The notes under the pieces were generated by a model, which did no database searches, had not been told where the DNA came from, and saw only the letters and a program-made list of their open reading frames with translations. The translations under genes and the position numbers were made by a program. From NCBI RefSeq assembly GCF_003590095.1, contig NC_039502.1:2294001-2358000 (forward strand): a stretch of 64,000 bases of DNA. The letters are read 5' to 3'. Shown here one piece after another: positions 11,501-23,205 of this stretch (positions are counted from its first letter, which is position 1; the number at the start of each line of letters is the position of its first letter). This stretch comes from Trichoplusia ni. Taxonomy: Eukaryota > Arthropoda > Insecta > Lepidoptera > Noctuidae.

Positions 11501-14500
11501 ATTAGACATAACTACTATGGTGATATTATTACGTGCAAATAGGATCATTAATTAAATGACTAAAATTTAGCGTTATTATGTAGCATTGTAGTAGTATGAG
11601 TGATAATGTTGCAGGCAGCTGTGTATCCTGCTGAACGCGGAGGACATCTACAGGGCGCTGGCGCGCATCCTGCAGCAGGAGCGCAACCTGCGCTTCGTGG
11701 CCACCATGGTGGACGTGCTCAACACCATCCTGCTCACCTCCGCCGAGCTCTACGACCTGCGTCTGCAGCTGCGCAACTTCAACAAGCCCGTAAGTCACTG
11801 CCACCGCTTACTACTGTACCTAGCTCTTTATTGCTCGAACCAAACTGAAAAATACATTCTTAAAAGTCTATGTGTCGCTGTTATACACCTCAAAGTGACA
11901 GAGGCAGCTGGAAATCAAATCGGGCGACTAAAAATCGAATATTGTTTGAGTGATCCGCCATGTTTAAATATTATTTAAAAGAGAAGGAAGGCCAGAATTT
12001 ATATGTGTACTAGCTCACCCAGCAAACGTTGTTTTGCCTAATAAATTATTTCTAGTTGTATGTATTTTTCAATGCCACATTATAAAAAAATAAAATCAAA
12101 AAAATTCGTCCAAAAAATAAAAAAATATTTTTTAGTGTGAGCAACCCTTATCATTTAGGGGTATGAAAAATAGATGTTGTTCTATTCTCAGACATACCCA
12201 ATATATATACAAAATTTCATAAGAATCGGTCGTACCGTTTCGGAGGAGTACGGTAACTAACATCGTGACACGGGAATTTTATATATTAGATTAGGTACAA
12301 AGTTATTATTATTTGCAAAAAACGGTGAAAAATATCATTATGAGGCGACACCCACTGACACTAAGTTGTACATCAACCATGCCAAATAAAAAAGATTAGG
12401 TATATCGATAGAGATTTGTCTTTCAATTAGTAGAAAGTAAATATTAAAATAAAACAATGTAGCACAAAGTTTTGCGAAATAAATCAGTTATACAGATGAT
12501 ATAAAATGTGTTCCGCGGCTTGCAGGCCACGCGCGCGCTGTTCGCGGGGCTGTACCCGTGCTGGTGCCACAGCCCCGTGTCGCTGCTGGCGCTGTGTCTG
12601 CTCACACACAACTACGCGCACTGCAACCAACTCATCTCCTCCTTGTATCCTTTTGTTACCCGGCCACACAGACAACGCTCAATCTGTCGGATAAGGATAG
12701 CCTAACATGTACAACAATACAATTATGATCCTTTTTACAAAATATATAAACAAGCTGTGCCCGCTATTTCGTTGGTCGTCTACATAGAACTGTAAATACA
12801 GTTTTTTTTTGTATGTTTTGTGGATATTATTACCTACTACCTATTTAATTAAATTATGTTAAAAGGCTAAATCCTTAATCCGACCCTTAAAAAATAGTCC
12901 TAGCTTCAGCTATGCTGGCAGTTTTCCAGGAAAGATTTTATTTTTATTAATAGATACACTTATACATTAAAAAGTTTAGTTTTCTAAAATGTAGCTGGGC
13001 AATTTAATTTTTTTTTTACAAATATAATTTTCACATATCAAATGTTTTTAAGCTCGCTGAAGTCGACATTTCCTAACTGGGTACTCTATGATGAAACGTC
13101 AAAACAATCGCAGGGGTCATTTCAATCGGGCCTGCGGGTGGCAGGGAGGGCACCCTGACACTCGATCAGCCAGCAGGCCAAGAACGAGACGGGCGCGTCG
13201 TCCTGCGCGTTTTTATGAGGAGTGAGGGGTGGGCTTTTTACACCCATCCCTTGAGAAGGAGTCCAAAGGACTAGAGCCAGCCAGAGTCGCGCAGAGTATG
13301 CGCGAGCGATCCCGTGACTCTGGCTAAAGCAGTAGAAGGGGCCCGGGGTGTTTTTAGTCGGTGGAAGTCCGACATATCCCCACGCCGCCGTGCCCTCGAC
13401 GTGGGTTGAAGACACTAGCGTTTCACCCCAGAAAAAAAAGGGGTCATTTCAAGTCCAAACAATGATAGATTTATTTCTATTGGCACATCTTCCCCGGTGA
13501 AGGATGCCGTATGATATAAGGCTATGAAAGTAGTTAAAAAAACTATTTTTGCTGTATCCACATCAGATTTTTATCGATTTTTTTCACTGCATATGCGGTT
13601 AAACTAAGTCTTTCGGACAAAGTTCCAATTGGGGCAACCTGAAACAGAACTCCTTATATTGAACAACTTTTCCTAAGGCCAATATGCATATTTATATTTT
13701 TACCAGTAGACCAGACCTGACGAAATATACAGAAAATTATAAAAATATGTTCTTGGCCTCTGTTACTTGTATGAGGAGTAGTCTTCTAGGAGTATTTTTC
13801 CCATTTACTTCCAATGTACATAACTGTCTTTCTTTACAATTTTATTACTAGTAGTATAATTATACCCATTTAAAATGGTTCCTAGTGCAGCTTTATGTGT
13901 AGGCATAATAATGATTACTTCCTGAACAGCGAACAGTGGAGATTTGGAGATCACTGTAGACTTCCTAACGGAAGTAGACAAGCTGGTGCAGCTCATTGAG
14001 TCACCCATTTTTGCCTGTGAGTATCATACAAGTCTTGTGACCTGAGTCACACGCATGTTTAATGCCTTACATGATCTTTCTATATTACAAATGTACCTAT
14101 TTCCAAAATTTGACTAGAAAAGCAATATAATATGACTATACAATACATTGTAAATAATGTGCGGAGCTCGTTACATCTGCACAAGTTCATCGATCACGGG
14201 TTAAGTTACTCTCGATACGGTCATTCTATGATATTATGACTGTCGAATATCGTTATGGTTATGTCCACCTATGTCATTACGAGTTCCTCACCTGCGAGTC
14301 GTGCACGTTCCGTTGTAAGTCCAAGCGTTTATTTATACATTAAGTAACAGGGTTGAGAAGCTTTAGTTTTTCGAATTTCTGAACATTTTTATAGTTCTAC
14401 GATAAAAACTTGCTGAACCAAGTTGTAGTTGTTTTTGATCAGGCAAATAGTTTAAGAGGTATATCGTAAAACAGACTGACACTTGACAGAGATACTTTTC

Positions 14501-15214
14501 CAATTTTAATACTAGTATGTTGTAATGTGTGTCATGTACGGCTCATGGGCCCAACGTTAGATAGCGTTGCAGGTCGATTCGCAGGTAATTCCAACTAAAT
14601 GCGTTCATCCGTGGTATCTTGCGCCTTTGGTCAACGTTCAACACAGCAGTTTGCTTGCTGTTTTGAACATTGGTGTAAGATGCGAGTACCTTTGACACCG
14701 AGTTGAATAATCTCCTGCATCGATTTTAATGTTTAATATTTTTCCCTTTTACATATACGTAATGTACGAAACGTATGACCGTGTGTAATGTTGAGAAGCG
14801 GCGCTTGGCTGTCGGCTGTAACGGTGTGTTCCGCGCGCAGACCTGCGGCTGGAGCTGCTGTGCGGCGCGCAGGCGGCGGCGCTGCGCGGCGCGCTGTACG
14901 GCGTGCTGATGCTGCTGCCGCAGTCCGACGCCTTCCACGCGCTGCGCCGCCGGCTGCAGTGCGCGCCCGCCGCCCCCGCCGCGCCCACGTGCGTGTCTCA
15001 GGCTACACCCAGCGTTACCCCAGGCGCGCTTCAGATGTCAGCCCGGTAACGATGACTTATTTCCAGGTCGATCGCGGGGAAGGCAGACGACGTGGAGCCG
15101 GCGATTGACTTCGACAAACTACTGGAAGAGTTCCAGCGCGTGCAAGCGGCGCACCGCGAGTACAAGATGGTAGACCGGAGTCGCGGCAAGCTGCTCGACA
15201 AGGGATACTCATAG
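8518..15214 (+). CDS. VAC14: VAC14, scaffold of the PIKfyve-FIG4 phosphoinositide complex
   Basis: Thirteen coding exons join in phase to 699 codons plus stop: 8518-8618, 9064-9214, 9435-9665, 10015-10232, 10351-10471, 10625-10748, 10888-11265, 11341-11446, 11615-11789, 12526-12644, 13937-14016, 14841-14988, 15067-15214. The protein follows animal VAC14 end to end: an N-terminal HEAT-repeat array (RGLCDKIYDKRKFAGVEIEK at the start, ARGAALDHFPLVFDALARL, LRERIYTRNAFGRQFIVSW), the Fab1/PIKfyve-binding region, and the C-terminal FIG4-binding region (TVDFLTEVDKLVQLIE, LLMLLPQS). VAC14 scaffolds the kinase PIKfyve and phosphatase FIG4 on endolysosomes to set PI(3,5)P2 levels. It is somewhat shorter than human VAC14 (782 aa, from memory), chiefly in low-complexity linkers. 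The intron after exon 4 needs a GC-AG border. Exons 3-4, 6-7, 9-10 and 12 are strikingly GC-rich. An Ala/Gly/Glu-rich insert of about 27 residues lies early in exon 7. Confidence 0.95.
12009..12290 (+). repeat. 282-bp dispersed repeat, copy 1 (VAC14 intron 9)
   Basis: It starts ACTAGCTCACCCAGCAAACG and ends GGGAATTTTATATATTAGA. A second copy with the same two ends and the same length lies at 38440-38721, and a reversed copy near 57094-57364. Common features are 'aatttcataagaatcggtcg' and 'cgtttcggaggagtacggta'. The interior resembles RTE-type LINE tails known in Lepidoptera (from memory). Confidence 0.75.
13126..13439 (+). mobile_element. Poly(A)-tailed retroposon with 13-bp target duplication (VAC14 intron 10)
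   Basis: A 314-bp GC-rich insert in an AT-rich intron is flanked by perfect direct repeats GGGGTCATTTCAA at 13113-13125 and 13440-13452 and ends in eight A residues. Its 3' half matches 5389-5535. No complete reading frame of a known protein is present, so it is either a SINE or the 3' end of a LINE mobilised by LINE machinery. The clean flanks and good match indicate that it is younger than copy 1. Confidence 0.85.
14157..14320 (+). repeat. Diverged fragment of the GATGAT-tailed SINE-like family
   Basis: Strings such as 'gagctcg', 'ttcatcgatcacgggttaag' and 'cattacgagttcctc' line up in order with the 5' part of the intact element at 43137-43491. The 3' part is missing. It lies in VAC14 intron 11. 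Confidence 0.45.
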
Positions 15215-15689
15215 CCCGCCATCATTGTTGCAACTAACGTGATATCTTAGATCTTATGGCATACGATGGAAGTAATCTCGACATTTACCAGTACCTACGA
15301 GATAACTGAGATGTTTTAGCCTATTTTGTCGTATGAATACGTAGCTTCGTAACTTGACTTAAAAATACGTTTAATGTGAAGCTAATTTTATCAATTTACT
15401 TGGTTAGATTGTTGCTTTTTTATATTTTTAATGGATTGTATATCTAAAGTCGTTTCTAGTGTCTATTTTATATTACGAACATAAAAAGTATGTTTTCAAG
15501 TCGCAATAGAACTTTGCATTCACCAGCAAAACACCTTTTATAATTTTATGCCAAAACGTCACGTATGCTTTTCGGGGTGACTCAGTCTGTAACGATAAAT
15601 ATGTACATTCTATCATATACCTCAAAATCCGTTAAGGCGTTCAGAAAAATGAGTCATTGTTCAGAATCACAATATTACGAGAACTAATA

Positions 15690-15775
15690 CCCCGTCCCCG
15701 TCTCAGCTCATGATTAAGGACTACGGTTGGGTCCGAAACTAGTCGGGCACTCCCGATAAATACGCGTGAGTAAAC
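15690..15775 (-). repeat. Dispersed repeat family ('tagtttcggac'), copy 1
   Basis: The minus strand reads roughly 'cgggagtgcccgactagtttcggacccaac', then 'agtccttaatcatgagctgac'. Similar ordered strings occur on the plus strand at 31165-31270, 34170-34248 and 53055-53125, making four copies in this window. The element type is unknown to me. Confidence 0.6.
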
Positions 15776-16303
15776 CGTTGCATGCATCATTCAATAAAAA
15801 ACGAATGTAGTTCGCGATGCTTGACCTGGCAAGGTAATAATTTGTCCAAGCTGATGTGGTTAATTAGACAGGCGCAGTGTTATTTAAATTACGTTTACCT
15901 TCATGTGACTATGTATTTGTATACTGGCTAGAGCATGTGAAAATGTTGCACTTGGAAATGTTTTGAATTATATATAAGGTATATGATGAGACAGAACAAT
16001 ATTACAACTTGTAAGCATATACATTATACAAGTTATTTGAAGTTATACCGAATTACCCATAGTAACTGTTGTTTTGTGAATATTTGTTATTAATAGACAT
16101 TCCAGTATTTATACACAATTTAATAAAACCAAATATTTTTTCATAAAGTGTTATAATTATTTAGTAACAATTTTCGTTATATTATTTAATTTACGAATAA
16201 ACTATTATATCTTTACAAATGTGTAATCCTTATGACTAAGTGATGATATTTATTTTGTTCGGTGAACACAACAAGGAAGATATTTATAAATTACTTGATT
16301 TTG

Positions 16304-16640
16304 ACGTGACAACGTCTTAAATTAGGTTGCGGCTGGGAGTCACTTATGAAAAAGTGTAACGCCCGGTAACGTTACGATGAGTCACCGAACGAGAGAGAGG
16401 CCCGCCGAATGCCTTGCGTCTCTCTCCCACTCAACTATGATCGGTCTGCCGCGCGCGCAGCACTAGAGAATTAGGCGCATTGAATCGGCGCTTACATGTA
16501 CAATGTTTTAGTAAACAAAATATATTTCTATAGTTAAAATTTGTGCAATTCTTATTTTCATTCAATTCCTTGTTCCTATTGTGCAATTTAATTATATTCA
16601 TATCAATAAATATTCTACCGAGAAAAAGACGTTGTCACGT
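16304..16640. mobile_element. Small TIR element (MITE-like)
   Basis: Perfect 15-bp terminal inverted repeats, ACGTGACAACGTCTT at 16304-16318 and its reverse complement at 16626-16640, bound 337 bp that encode nothing recognisable. The interior has an imperfect GAGAGAG...CTCTCTC stem near 16390-16430. No clear target duplication could be read, so the superfamily is undecided. Confidence 0.55.
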
Positions 16641-17514
16641 AAAATCTTCGCCCGTAAAACCGACTTTACAGGCAACCATTTTTTATTTCGTATGATGCAC
16701 AACAATGTAAATCTTTGTCTGTGTCGCACGGTAGACTACCCTGTTTACGAAACAGCCAGCATTAAACTAACTTCCTGAGCGAACAGCTGTGGTTTGTAAA
16801 CAATGTAGTGTGATTACAAAATAGAGTGAATCTTAAGGTCCACAGTCTAATTTAAATAATTGACCTTCAGTTTATTGGCTATCAAATGGCTTACACGAAG
16901 GGCAATTCAAGAAGTAAGTAATGGCGCTGTTTAAGAAACCAGCTTGGCTGTTAATCGGACTTAATCTCTGATAATCTAATATATAAAAGGTTGCAGTGTC
17001 AAATACCTCTATTATAGTACCAGCTCCCGAGACAGAAACTGAAAGGGGTGCGATGTAGAGAGAGTTGAATAATATCTAGCACCATATATATATATTTAAT
17101 ATTATTATGTTCCTTATAAATAGGAATACTAGAAATTGATTTGATGTCCATTATCTTGAAAATGAATGCGGCGTTAAACCCAACGATATGCTAAATTAAA
17201 ATGGAATGTGTCAGTGTGAAACTCAGATTCTACAACAATATTACTGAAGGGAAAAATGAGATCAAAACATTTTTTACTTCCTAAATTCGATGGTTTTAGG
17301 GTTTTGTACCCAAAAAGCAAAAGCGGATCCCTATTAATGAGCCACTGCTGTTTGTCCGCCCATCACCAGGCTGTATCTCATGAACCGATGTCCTATCCGA
17401 TGAGGTTTGGTATTATCTGTTTTGGTAGTCAATAGTGTTGATTTATTTTTCGTTCTACATTATTAAAGAATGCGCGTCGATTAGCAGTACAGTCCAAGTG
17501 AGTGAGCAGTGCGG

Positions 17515-20500
17515 CTAGGGCTGCAGCGAGTGCGTGAGGTCCGCCAGCTTGGTGAGCAGCGCGGCGTTGCCGGCCAGCGCGGCGGCCAGCCCGTCCTGCG
17601 CGGCCAATAGCGCGCGTACTCCGGCGCCGCTCGCGCCCACTACGCCCTTCTTGTTGACGTTACTACGTGACGCTTCGTTTACCTTTGTTGTTTCCTCGAT
17701 CTCCGTACTCACTTTTGACGCATTTAGCTGTAAAGCATTTAAAGATGATTATCTGAATGTGACCCTATGCTAATTTGTATAGCTTTGCGGTCGGGCCCCC
17801 ACCTGCGCGTGCGCATCGTTGATATGCTCCCGCACGGAGTGCTCCGCCTCCTGCACGCGCGCCGCCAGCGTTAGCAACTTCAGCTCTGCACCCGACACGT
17901 CCTTGTCCAAGATCTGCGTCTGCAGGTACACCGTCTGAGCCACTTTGTACCTAACATGCAATGTATTTATGAGGTACAATCATCTTTAAGAAAAGAAACC
18001 ATAGAGGAATTATTATGTGTAAAAGTTAGACAGCTCTGGAATGTTATGACTAACCAGTCTGCAATCGCGTCCGCTCGAGCGCGAGCCAGCGGGGAGGCCT
18101 TCTGCAGCAGCGAGCGGGCGCGGCGGCCCGTCTCGGCCACGGTGATGCGCTCCAGCACGTGGAACTGCTCGTCGTTGTAGGTGAGCGAGCGCGTGGCGCG
18201 GTCCCGCACCAGGTGCTGCCACGAGTCGCGCAGCCGCTCCACCAGCGTCCTGGCCTTCACGTGCAGGCGCAGCTGGCTGGGGCAGGGCGCCTGCGCCGCG
18301 TCGAACTCGGCCCGCAGCGAGGGCTGCGCGTGGCGCGCCACCAGCGCGGCGGCGGCGGCGCGCAGCGAGCCCGCGTCCTGCGCCAGGCGCTGCGCGCGCG
18401 CCGCCCAGGCCTCGGCGGGCGCGCGCGCGGCGGCGGCGGCCAGGTCCAGCGCGCGCGCGGCCGCCAGCGCCAGCTGCGCGTGCGCGTGCAGCGCGTCGGC
18501 GCGCGCCGCCACCCGCGCCAGTCGCGCGCCCAGCAGCGCCCCCCAGCGCGCCACGCACGCGCCGCACAGCACGGACGCGGCGCACAGCGCCTCCACGCGC
18601 CGCTTCAGGACGTGCCCCACGCTGCACGCCGTCTGCCCGAATCGAACGCTACGTTAAATCTGCTCGGGACGACATTTTCGCGGCGAACGAGTCGACTCAC
18701 CTTGGCCTGGCTGGCATCGTTCTCTACGGACACTATGTTGGGGAACACGGGAAACTTTGGTATCTCAGGCTCCGGCGCCATGCTCACGTTGTTGTTGTTT
18801 TTGTTGAACAGCATCAGCGGCTCCTCGGCTGTTGTCTCAGGGTAGTCTTTACCTGAACATAATATATCATTGGTGTCAGTACATATTATGAATATAATAA
18901 ATATTCGGAACATTTTAAACGGTTTCGAAACATTTTTCTGAGTGCCCCTGTCTTAAAATCGGCGGTTAGTTTTATAGTTTGCTATAATAATATTTGATAC
19001 CGTAATATAGAACCGACATATTCATGATAAGCTTGCATTAAAGCATGGACACCAGCAAGTCTCATCTAGTTCTATACCTAAAAAAGTAGCTTGTCTGCGT
19101 TTCATTTATCTTCGTATTTAAGTGTTATATCTATCTCGATTTTTGTCACCGGGTTATTATATTAATAAGCAAAACTGATTACCTACCTGTGGTGTTTTCA
19201 TTGATTTCATTGAGCATAAGTTTGTCCTTGTAGAGCAATATCTGTGACTCGGCAACCACACTGGTTTGCTCACAAATGTAAGTTTGCAGGTGTTCGTACT
19301 TTTCGTCTGGCTTTAGGAAAACCTGCAATTAATAAAGGTATACTGTATATAAGGCTGCGGTTTTACCGGGGCCGCCGTTGGTGGCTGACTACATGACTAC
19401 GACACTCTGTTCCTTTTGTTCAATTTACTAAGGCGCGCAATAAAAAAAATTAAGTATTGGAACAGCGTCTGCGATCTTTTGCCATTTCGATCCATTAGTC
19501 GATTCTGTTAAGGGGTAACTGACTGACTGCGACTGGTAGCCGTACGACCAGGACTTGGAGGATTCTTATAAAAGCCCTTTTTGGAAACCATCAATCACAT
19601 CATAATTATCGTTAAGTGAGCGATGCGCGGTAATCGTTACAATAAAATATTCTATGTAAGCTCGCGCGTTCAACGGTGTTTATAGGAGCGTGTTACGAAA
19701 ACAGTGTCTACCATTTAAAAACGGTCTGAAAGAGAATTACTCAATATAGGAATAAACGCCAATTATTGTTTAAAACAATAGCAGCAGTTTGTCGGAATTA
19801 TTTCACGAGAGAATCTGAGTCGGCGTAACGAGTCTTGCGCAAACTCAGTCGTCGGGATCATGCTATTTCGAACGGCTAGCGACCGCCTAAACTAGTCGTG
19901 TATATTAATAATCACAAATGAGTTGTTGTAATAACCAATCACATCTTAAAGTATAGATTCAAAATGTTTTGTTGCAACAATAATCATGTTTGAAGAACAT
20001 TTGGTAATTTTGGAAAAGAGAGAATTTAATGACAAATAATAAGTCTATGAAAAATTTTTAATTTAGCCTCACCTTTATGCTGGCAGCTTTATTTACATGA
20101 AAAACATGTACAGCTGTTGTAGATGTAGTAACTTGTACTTCTGAAAAAAATCGTTCAAAAGTCCAAATCCTGTGAGGGTCCACCTCTAGCAGTCCAGCCA
20201 GGAGTGGAGTGACTAGTTTGCGAAGCCCAACACTTAGCTGACAGTGGGGCGGCAGATCTCGCGCCCAGTCAATGGGGCCATTGTCAGTCGTTTGTGTGCC
20301 CTGTGGTATGCAAATCACTCAATTTATATACTTGCATTGATCAAAAACTAGAAAATACTGTTCATAATTCATATTGTAATATTATTTTTGAAAGAAAGAA
20401 ATGCTTATTTGTGGGAAAGTTGGATAAAATGAGGGGTTACAAATATAATTTTAGCACAGCACATTTCACCATTCTGGTATGCAAAAAACAGTAAATGCTT

Positions 20501-23205
20501 ATAAAACTAATTTTAATAACATGCAGTAATTTAAATACTATGCTTAGTTTATGCATGGCAGGAGAGAAAAATAGCCAATACAAGGGGTTCTAAAGGACTA
20601 CAATTCATAAAAAGTCTCTGATCTAGTAGTCTCATTCTATGTAGTGGAAAGATTTAAGTACTTTATCTGAGGGCACGGCAGTGCCCCCTGCCAAGTCTCG
20701 AGCAAAACGGGCACGGCCGTACCATCTTTTCTCGAAGCGATTCGCGGCTGTTTCGCCCCCCCCTGTATCTTCGACGTGGACAAAGCTAGGAGTTTAGCTT
20801 TTCGGGGAATAATAGTAGGCATTAGAACAAGCTTAAGTTCGAAATTACATGCCAATTGAATTAATGGTTTAGGAGTTACGGTCGATCAAAGTTACACCAT
20901 TTTGTCACTCACTGACTCACTGACTCACTGACAGATCATCAAAAATCTAAGGTACTTCTAGCAGACTTAGAAACTTCAAATTTTGCACCAAGATAGGTCC
21001 TTAGCCACATATAAAGGAAAAATTATAAAAACATTAAAAAATAATATGCCATAGAAAACAATTTTATATTTGCGGTTTGGCAAGAACATTATGTATGGAT
21101 TTTGACTGCATTGTTAACTTTGTTCGTTGTTTAAGTACCTATTCAATTGGATGAATACATACATAGAATAGAAAAGAATAATATAAATGTAATACACAGA
21201 CTATCATTAATACAAATTAATACATAAAATTCATAATTCATTAAATTAATAAAGCTAAAACTCCATTGTATTGCGATAAATATTGTATGCGCGCTCGATA
21301 GATGGCGTTGTACGTGTCTGAATCGCGCTATGGTTTCGTTACAAAGCGCAGTCTAAGTAGTACTTCAGAATAATTCGATAATTTTCATTTGATAGCGCCA
21401 CCTGTCTATGAAAAACCATTTCGAAACTAAAAAATATTGTAGTGATAATTGATATTCGGAGAACTTTACGTGTTATTTAGTTTAGTTTAGCTATAGTTTG
21501 TAAGTTAGTAGATATATATATGCATATATATATAAGTTTAAGCTTGTTTACATTAGAAGTAACGAAGTCTCAGAGAAGAAACAAAAGAGATAGAGATAGA
21601 GAATGGGTTCTAAGCAAAGCAGTAGCTGAAGTCCTAGAAATTATGACACCTAAAAAAAAAGAAAGAAATACACTTACAAAAAATAAATGAGATCCCACCA
21701 AAAACATTAAATGTAAAAAAATGCCAAGTCTCTCGATGCAGTCTTTCCATCGTAAAAAGTTTTGAGATCTCATAGAAGCCAAGTCCTATTCAAAATATTT
21801 TGTAGTTATAAATCAACATTTAGTAATTGTATCAATAGTTTTCTTTATATTATAATTATAGTGACTTGGCAATGAGCACAAATTAAAAGCTGCTTGATGC
21901 CTGGAATTATGTGCAAATGTTACTGACGAGACCAGTGATCAGATTATTTGTTATGTGTGAATCATGATGGTCACTACCGACTACATGCTCCAATACAATA
22001 ATTAAGAATACCTTACGGGCCATCGCTTTATGAAAGTAAATGAATCGAGAGGACACTAAGACTGACTGCCGTTGCCGAAATTCGGTTGGGACGACACGGA
22101 TAAACCAAAAGAAAATTAATTTTGTGATATTAATGTTTACGCATGCGGTGTGTGTAACTTTCAACTCCTACAAATATGCCGTTTTATTTGTTTCTTCTTG
22201 TGCTCATTGCCAAGTCACTATAATTATAATATAAAGAAAACTATTGATACAATTACTAAATGTTGATTTATAACTACAAAATATTTTGAATAGGACTTGG
22301 CTTCTATGAGATCTCAAAACTTTTTACGATGGAAAGACTGCATCGAGAGACTTGGCATTTTTTTACATTTAATGTTTTTGGTGGGATTACATATTAATAT
22401 TATGTTAACAATAAACTACCAAATGATGTAATGTCACAAATGAAGTTGGTACACTTACAGAAATTACTCCAGATGCCTTCTTAGTAGTAATATAAAACAT
22501 GGTCTCTTTGTTTTTCCTGCCTCCATATGGTCTAAAAGGCAACTGACCTGTAGCTACATGGTACAAAGTTACCCCTATTGACCACAAGTCTACAGTTGCT
22601 CCAAAGCTCTTGCCCACTGGCTTCCTAAGAACTGCTCGCTCATACATGTCAGGGTGCAGGTATTCCTCCGTGCCATACAAAGATACAAACTGCTCTTCCT
22701 CCTGCAGCTCGCGGGCAGCACCAAAGTCTGTGAGCTTGTATGTGGTGGTACCATCCTCATTTATATACTTCATTATGTTTCCTGGCTTCAGATCTCTATG
22801 CACTAAGTTATTATCGCGCAAATGCTTCATGCCCGCTGTTAAATGTTCCAATACCAACAGAAACTCATGTTCTTGAAGGCCATATGTGTTCTCAGGGTCG
22901 TCAAGTATATTGAACAAACTACCGCCCGTGCAGAGTTCCATCACTATGACTTTACCGCGCCCTTCCTGTTCTTCTTCGATTGCAAGAAGTTTTACGATGT
23001 TTTCATGTTTGACCTTTTTAAGGACTTCAAACTCTCTCATCTGTACATCGTGGGGTCTCATATGGCTAAGTTGGTTGAACGTCTTTACAGCCACTGGCTC
23101 GCCATTATTCTTATTAACACCCTGGAATACTGCGCCTGTAGCGCCTTTACCCAGGACGCTAGTCGTGCACCAAACATAATTCTCAGATCCTCTTAAGAAC
23201 GACAT
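17515..23205 (-). CDS. IKKepsilon: TBK1/IKK-epsilon-family serine/threonine kinase
   Basis: Seven coding exons on the minus strand close in phase to 733 codons plus stop: 23205-22459, 20300-20073, 19322-19187, 18852-18701, 18632-18055, 17950-17803, 17727-17515. TBK1 is 729 aa. Exon 1 holds most of the kinase domain: glycine loop GKGATG (19-24), AVK lysine 41, HRDLKPGN (136-143), DFG (160-162), and activation-loop FVSLYGTEEYLHPDMYE with Ser175 at the place of TBK1 Ser172. Exon 2 completes the kinase (NGPIDWARDLPP). Exons 2-3 encode the ubiquitin-like domain (VHVFHV...YEHLQTYICEQT). Exons 4-7 encode the helical scaffold/dimerisation region (LTYNDEQFHVLERITVAETG) and a C-terminal adaptor-binding helix. 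An in-frame TAA lies 12 bases before the ATG. Insects usually have one such kinase, serving innate immunity, autophagy and cell shape. Exon 5 is extremely GC-rich and Ala/Arg-rich, unlike exon 1. Intron 1 carries a large palindrome. Confidence 0.95.
20640..20800 (-). repeat. Probable retroposon fragment in IKK-epsilon intron 1
   Basis: A GC-rich island in an otherwise AT-rich intron, with 'gggcacggcagtgcccc' and 'ggcacggccgtaccatc' and a minus-strand open frame of 72 codons with no domain. It is followed at 20907-20932 by a short array of TCAC/TGAC units (actcactgactcactgac). It looks like the eroded 3' part of an old LINE; the family is not identified. Confidence 0.35.
21692..22387. repeat. 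Perfect 190-bp inverted repeat with 316-bp loop (IKK-epsilon intron 1)
   Basis: The arm at 21692-21881 is the exact reverse complement of 22198-22387 over all 190 bases as read by eye. The 316-bp loop (21882-22197) has no long frame of known type. The outer end of the right arm is only 71 bp from the exon 1 donor side (exon ends at 22459). If transcribed with the gene, the intron RNA could form a 190-bp duplex. It may be a foldback transposon, a recent local inverted duplication, or an assembly artefact; absence of any arm divergence implies recency or artefact. Confidence 0.9.

Larger units (their letters stand above)
15215..17514. other. Convergent intergenic region VAC14 / IKK-epsilon
   Basis: Both flanking genes end toward this spacer, so their 3' UTRs lie here. 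Candidate AATAAA signals for VAC14 include one near 15792 and one near 16122. A reversed fragment of the 'gcccgactagtttcggac' repeat family occupies about 15690-15775, and a small TIR element lies at 16304-16640. No gene was recognised. Confidence 0.55.

Noticed and set aside
18159..18845. Long plus-strand frame (228 codons) opposite IKK-epsilon exon 5
   Set aside because: Arg/Gly/Ala-rich shadow of a GC-rich exon in the opposite strand; no splice logic or domain.
20907..20932. Short tandem TGACTCAC-type units as a possible CRISPR or regulatory array
   Set aside because: Eight-base units with no spacers in a eukaryotic intron: a simple repeat in retroposon debris.
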